A DNA stretch of 21,458 nucleotides from a virus: IMG/VR virus record IMGVR_UViG_3300009149_000346, positions 1 to 21,458 of that record; one strand, 5' to 3'. The notes below the pieces were generated by a model. That model searched no databases and was not told where the DNA came from. It worked only from the letters and a program-made list of their open reading frames with translations. The position numbers were made by a program, and so were the translations under genes. Below are positions 19,484 through 21,458 of this stretch, in pieces (position 1 is the stretch's first letter; each line of letters starts with the position of its first letter).

Positions 19484-20167
19484 TTATAAACTTCCTATTA
19501 ATGCCACAGCGTCTCCCACTGCTTCCGTTGTCAATTCGTTATCGGTATCATCAACAAGCGTGAGTACGCCTGCCGCAACTCCTCCCGTGTCGATGACAAA
19601 TTTTCTGCCATCATTAAAGGTGGATCCCTCGACAACAACATCCATTGCTGCCAGAAATCCGGCTGCTACTAACCCGCTCCCGCTGTCACTGATGAGCGGA
19701 GGCGATGCATCGGTGAATGAAATGGTGATGGCTTCCAGTATTGCTCCAGCCTTATACAATACACCATCGCTCACCTCGAGGGTGAAATTGATCGGGCATA
19801 ATCCCGAAGCGTCTTTATCGGCTGACGGACCGCCCACATTCACAACAAGGCAGGTCACATCGCCCTTGCAATAAAAGAAATCTGTCTCCAATGCCCCAAA
19901 ATATAGCCGAATATCCTGAATTTTGGTCTTGTTAATGGCTGCAGCCCTTATAATCGCTTGCCCGGTTGAATCATCCGGATCATACCAGCCACTGAATGTG
20001 ATAGTGCCTCCACTCCCCGGACCATATTCCTTGCTGTCAAATTCATCTCCGAGTTCAGTCCCGTCAAGAGTACGAATAATGATTCCGCTCGTTTCCCATT
20101 TCCCAATTTCAGCTACTTTTACCTGCCCCAACTGAACTTTGCCTTTGTATCCTTTTTCACCTGCCAT
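19484..20167 (-). CDS. Major tail tube protein, long paralogue with C-terminal beta domain
   Basis: A 227-residue protein. Residues 1-140 are a tail tube domain close to the shorter paralogue (shared KEYG, YDPDDSTGQA, GPSADKDASGLCPI). Residues 143-227 (AITISFTDASPPLISDSGSG, then AAGFLAAMDVVVEGSTFNDG and VLTLVDDTDNELTTEAVGD) are an extra beta domain of the same type as the insert in the DUF2460-like protein. Lambda gpV also carries an extra C-terminal domain on the tube surface. This one probably decorates the tail. CAGGAGG precedes the ATG. Confidence 0.8.
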   Translation of the reverse strand: MAGEKGYKGKVQLGQVKVAEIGKWETSGIIIRTLDGTELGDEFDSKEYGPGSGGTITFSGWYDPDDSTGQAIIRAAAINKTKIQDIRLYFGALETDFFYCKGDVTCLVVNVGGPSADKDASGLCPINFTLEVSDGVLYKAGAILEAITISFTDASPPLISDSGSGLVAAGFLAAMDVVVEGSTFNDGRKFVIDTGGVAAGVLTLVDDTDNELTTEAVGDAVALIGSL

Positions 20168-20182
20168 AATTGCCTCCTGTTT

Positions 20183-20578
20183 TTAATTTTTCTCTATCAA
20201 TACTTCATATCTTGCCGTGTATTGAAAAACGCCCTCAACATCGCTCGGCGGCATCACTGAGAGACGCCTTCGCATATAATTGAAAGTATATCCGTCAACT
20301 GTCAGCGTACCATTCTCATAAACAGCATCTAAAAGCTCGAACAGATCACAGACTGCATCTGCCGTATCACTTTCGCTAAAAATATTAAACTGCACCATAA
20401 ACTCCTCATAAGTCTCATCCAGTGTGTTAGCCGGTACGCGGTCAACCATTGTGAAAACTGCATAAGGACATACTGCCCCCTGTTTTGCTTTCACCTTATG
20501 AAGCCCGCCGGTGAGTGCAGCTTTAAGCGCTTCGTTATTGTCGAATGCCGTGTAAATTCCCCGAAAGAGTGCCTTCAT
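20183..20578 (-). CDS. Tail terminator protein, DUF3168 family
   Basis: A 131-residue protein. 'IYTAFDNNEALKAALTGGLHKVKAKQGAVCPYAVFTMVDRVPANTLDE' followed by 'EEFMVQFNIFSESDTADAVCDLFELLDAV' is the pattern of DUF3168 tail completion/terminator proteins, which cap the tail tube end that joins the head. It directly follows the HK97-gp10-type gene (stop to start at adjacent bases) and precedes the tube genes, the normal siphovirus order. Confidence 0.85.
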   Translation of the reverse strand: MKALFRGIYTAFDNNEALKAALTGGLHKVKAKQGAVCPYAVFTMVDRVPANTLDETYEEFMVQFNIFSESDTADAVCDLFELLDAVYENGTLTVDGYTFNYMRRRLSVMPPSDVEGVFQYTARYEVLIEKN

Positions 20579-20899
20579 TTATCCCCTTGCAAGATTGAAA
20601 AAACCATTGATTTTCGATATATTCTCATTAAGACCCGGCACCATGAACGGCTGTGCTTCCATAAACCTCGTTCCAAACTCATTCCATACTGCATAATCTG
20701 TCGGACAGAAGATTATTATTTCATCTACAGGATTGTCCGGTCTGGTATCAATGCTGTTTGCCATATTGCCCGTGTCTTTTCTTGCAAGATCATGCGCTGT
20801 TTTTCTAACAGCTTCACCGCTTAATATCAATGCACTCCTGAATTTAGTGTCAAATGCCTTCATCACTTGCCCAGAATTGTCTTTGAATTCAGGTGTCAT
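20579..20899 (-). CDS. HK97 gp10-family head-tail/tail component
   Basis: A 106-residue protein with 'EAVRKTAHDLARKDTGNMANSIDTRP' and 'CPTDYAVWNEFGTRFMEAQPFMVPGLNENI', the characteristic 'YAxxxEFGTxxMxAxPFMxPA' region of the HK97 gp10-like family. These small proteins act at the head-tail interface or tail top. It overlaps the upstream head closure gene by four bases (ATGA). Confidence 0.85.
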   Translation of the reverse strand: MTPEFKDNSGQVMKAFDTKFRSALILSGEAVRKTAHDLARKDTGNMANSIDTRPDNPVDEIIIFCPTDYAVWNEFGTRFMEAQPFMVPGLNENISKINGFFNLARG

Positions 20900-21216
20900 T
20901 CCAAAAGCTCCAGTTTTGTCTCCAGATGATGATCCCTGTTGCCCGGGTTTATAGGTGAACCGGTAATATTATATGTCACCCCATTCTCCACAACACGGTC
21001 GGTTACCAGTATATCTTCAACATCCGTATAGAGTTTATGGGTTGATTTATTCCCTATGCGTTCTAAAATGAGCAATTCCTGTGACGAAAGAGGCTGAATT
21101 AAGCCGTCAAGGGTCAGATGGGTACTCCAGGTCTTCGTAGTTCCCCCTGAGCCGTCTGCTGCCTCTGTGGCACGCTCTATGATTATATTTTGGCTGCCGT
21201 AGTGGTCATGTATCAT
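20896..21216 (-). CDS. Head closure / head-tail joining protein
   Basis: A 106-residue beta-rich protein. 'IIIERATEAADGSGGTTKTWSTHLTLDGLIQPLSSQELLILERIG' and a later 'TDVEDILVTDRVVENGVTYNITG' fit the SPP1 gp16-like head closure family (PF05521 type), which seals the connector after packaging. ATGA overlaps join it to both neighbours. Confidence 0.8.
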   Translation of the reverse strand: MIHDHYGSQNIIIERATEAADGSGGTTKTWSTHLTLDGLIQPLSSQELLILERIGNKSTHKLYTDVEDILVTDRVVENGVTYNITGSPINPGNRDHHLETKLELLE

Positions 21217-21458
21217 CTGAGTCCTACTTTTCTATAGGCATTAAGCATCGTTAAAAGCGCCTTCGGAAAATCATCGCTGTCAACTGTACGGTACCGCACC
21301 GTATAATCCCCGATTGTTTCGCCGGAAACCTCCTTTTTCGAATCATCAAATGCCATTGATTTCAAAAGATGACTGAGCATGGTTGCCATGACAGCTTTTA
21401 AGCCCTTTGGGAACCGTACCCGGGTAATTGATATTGTCGAATTCCCGGCTGCCTCGGC
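21213..21458 (-). CDS. Head-tail connector/adaptor protein, partial at the right edge
   Basis: The minus-strand frame is open from the window end to TGA at 21213-21215, giving 81 residues of the C-terminal part. They include ITRVRFPKGLKAVMATMLSH, then 'KEVSGETIGDYTVRYRTVDSDDFPKALLTMLNAYRKVG'. The 'ExIGDYTVRY ... LLxxYRK' ending is typical of gp6/gp15-like head-tail adaptor proteins, and the next gene is the head closure protein, as expected. The start lies outside the window. Confidence 0.75.
   Translation of the reverse strand, partial: AEAAGNSTISITRVRFPKGLKAVMATMLSHLLKSMAFDDSKKEVSGETIGDYTVRYRTVDSDDFPKALLTMLNAYRKVGLR

Noticed and set aside
1-21458. CRISPR array or restriction/defence island
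   Set aside because: No regularly spaced repeats, nuclease or methylase motifs were seen; repeats present are att arms, operators and intragenic duplications.

Overview
The window is part of a temperate siphovirus (Caudoviricetes, long non-contractile tail) genome. Tail, lysis, recombination and replication genes run leftward on the minus strand. A short divergent block on the plus strand carries the repressor, an exported accessory protein, a zinc-ribbon protein and the integrase. Nearly every gene has a strong AAGGAG-type ribosome binding site and genes overlap or abut by a few bases, so the host is a bacterium that uses Shine-Dalgarno initiation. The host phylum cannot be named from this sequence. 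The tail hub pair (DUF2460 and DUF2163/BR0599 types) resembles that of gene transfer agents and related siphophages.

Layout from right to left, in transcription order. 21458-20183: connector (cut by the window edge), head closure, HK97-gp10-type and tail terminator proteins. 20167-18935: two paralogous tail tube genes, long then short, separated by a large hairpin. 18864-18146: a tail assembly chaperone pair joined by a -1 frameshift at A AAA AAC; the second half has no start of its own. 18143-11334: tape measure, two hub proteins and a 1116-residue tail tip/receptor-binding protein. 11316-9818: lysis cassette with a coiled-coil protein, a TM plus coiled-coil protein, an M15 endolysin and two membrane proteins, ended by a terminator. 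9466-8694: a three-gene operon of small proteins with its own promoter. 8681-8431: an apparently complete attP, with a tRNA 3' fragment as core flanked on both sides by integrase arm-type repeats. 8469-7007: integrase and zinc-ribbon protein on the plus strand. 6953-6410: a tRNA-like element, a solitary HicB-like gene and an unexplained GC-richer patch. 6410-5167: an Sm-like exported protein and the CI/LexA-type repressor on the plus strand. 5131-5016: the genetic switch, with divergent promoters and a pair of inverted operators. 4987-1: the leftward early operon of small DNA-binding proteins, a CII-like protein, a coiled-coil protein, an ERF single-strand annealing protein and a replication initiator-like protein.

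Together these make a lambda-like programme. The repressor sits between its own promoter and the early promoter, and the early genes provide regulation, annealing and replication. The integrase acts at a tRNA(CAU)-derived core. The late genes build the tail and lyse the cell. Because both attP arms sit together around the core in the middle of phage genes, the sequence looks like an unintegrated (virion or circular) phage genome rather than a prophage with split att sites. The most unusual points are the paired long/short tail tubes with the hairpin between them, the frameshifted chaperone with a zinc-knuckle extension, sugar-binding-like domains inserted into both tail-tip proteins, a beta domain shared by two tail proteins, and a repressor that keeps its Ala-Gly cleavage site but has Arg where the catalytic Lys should be.
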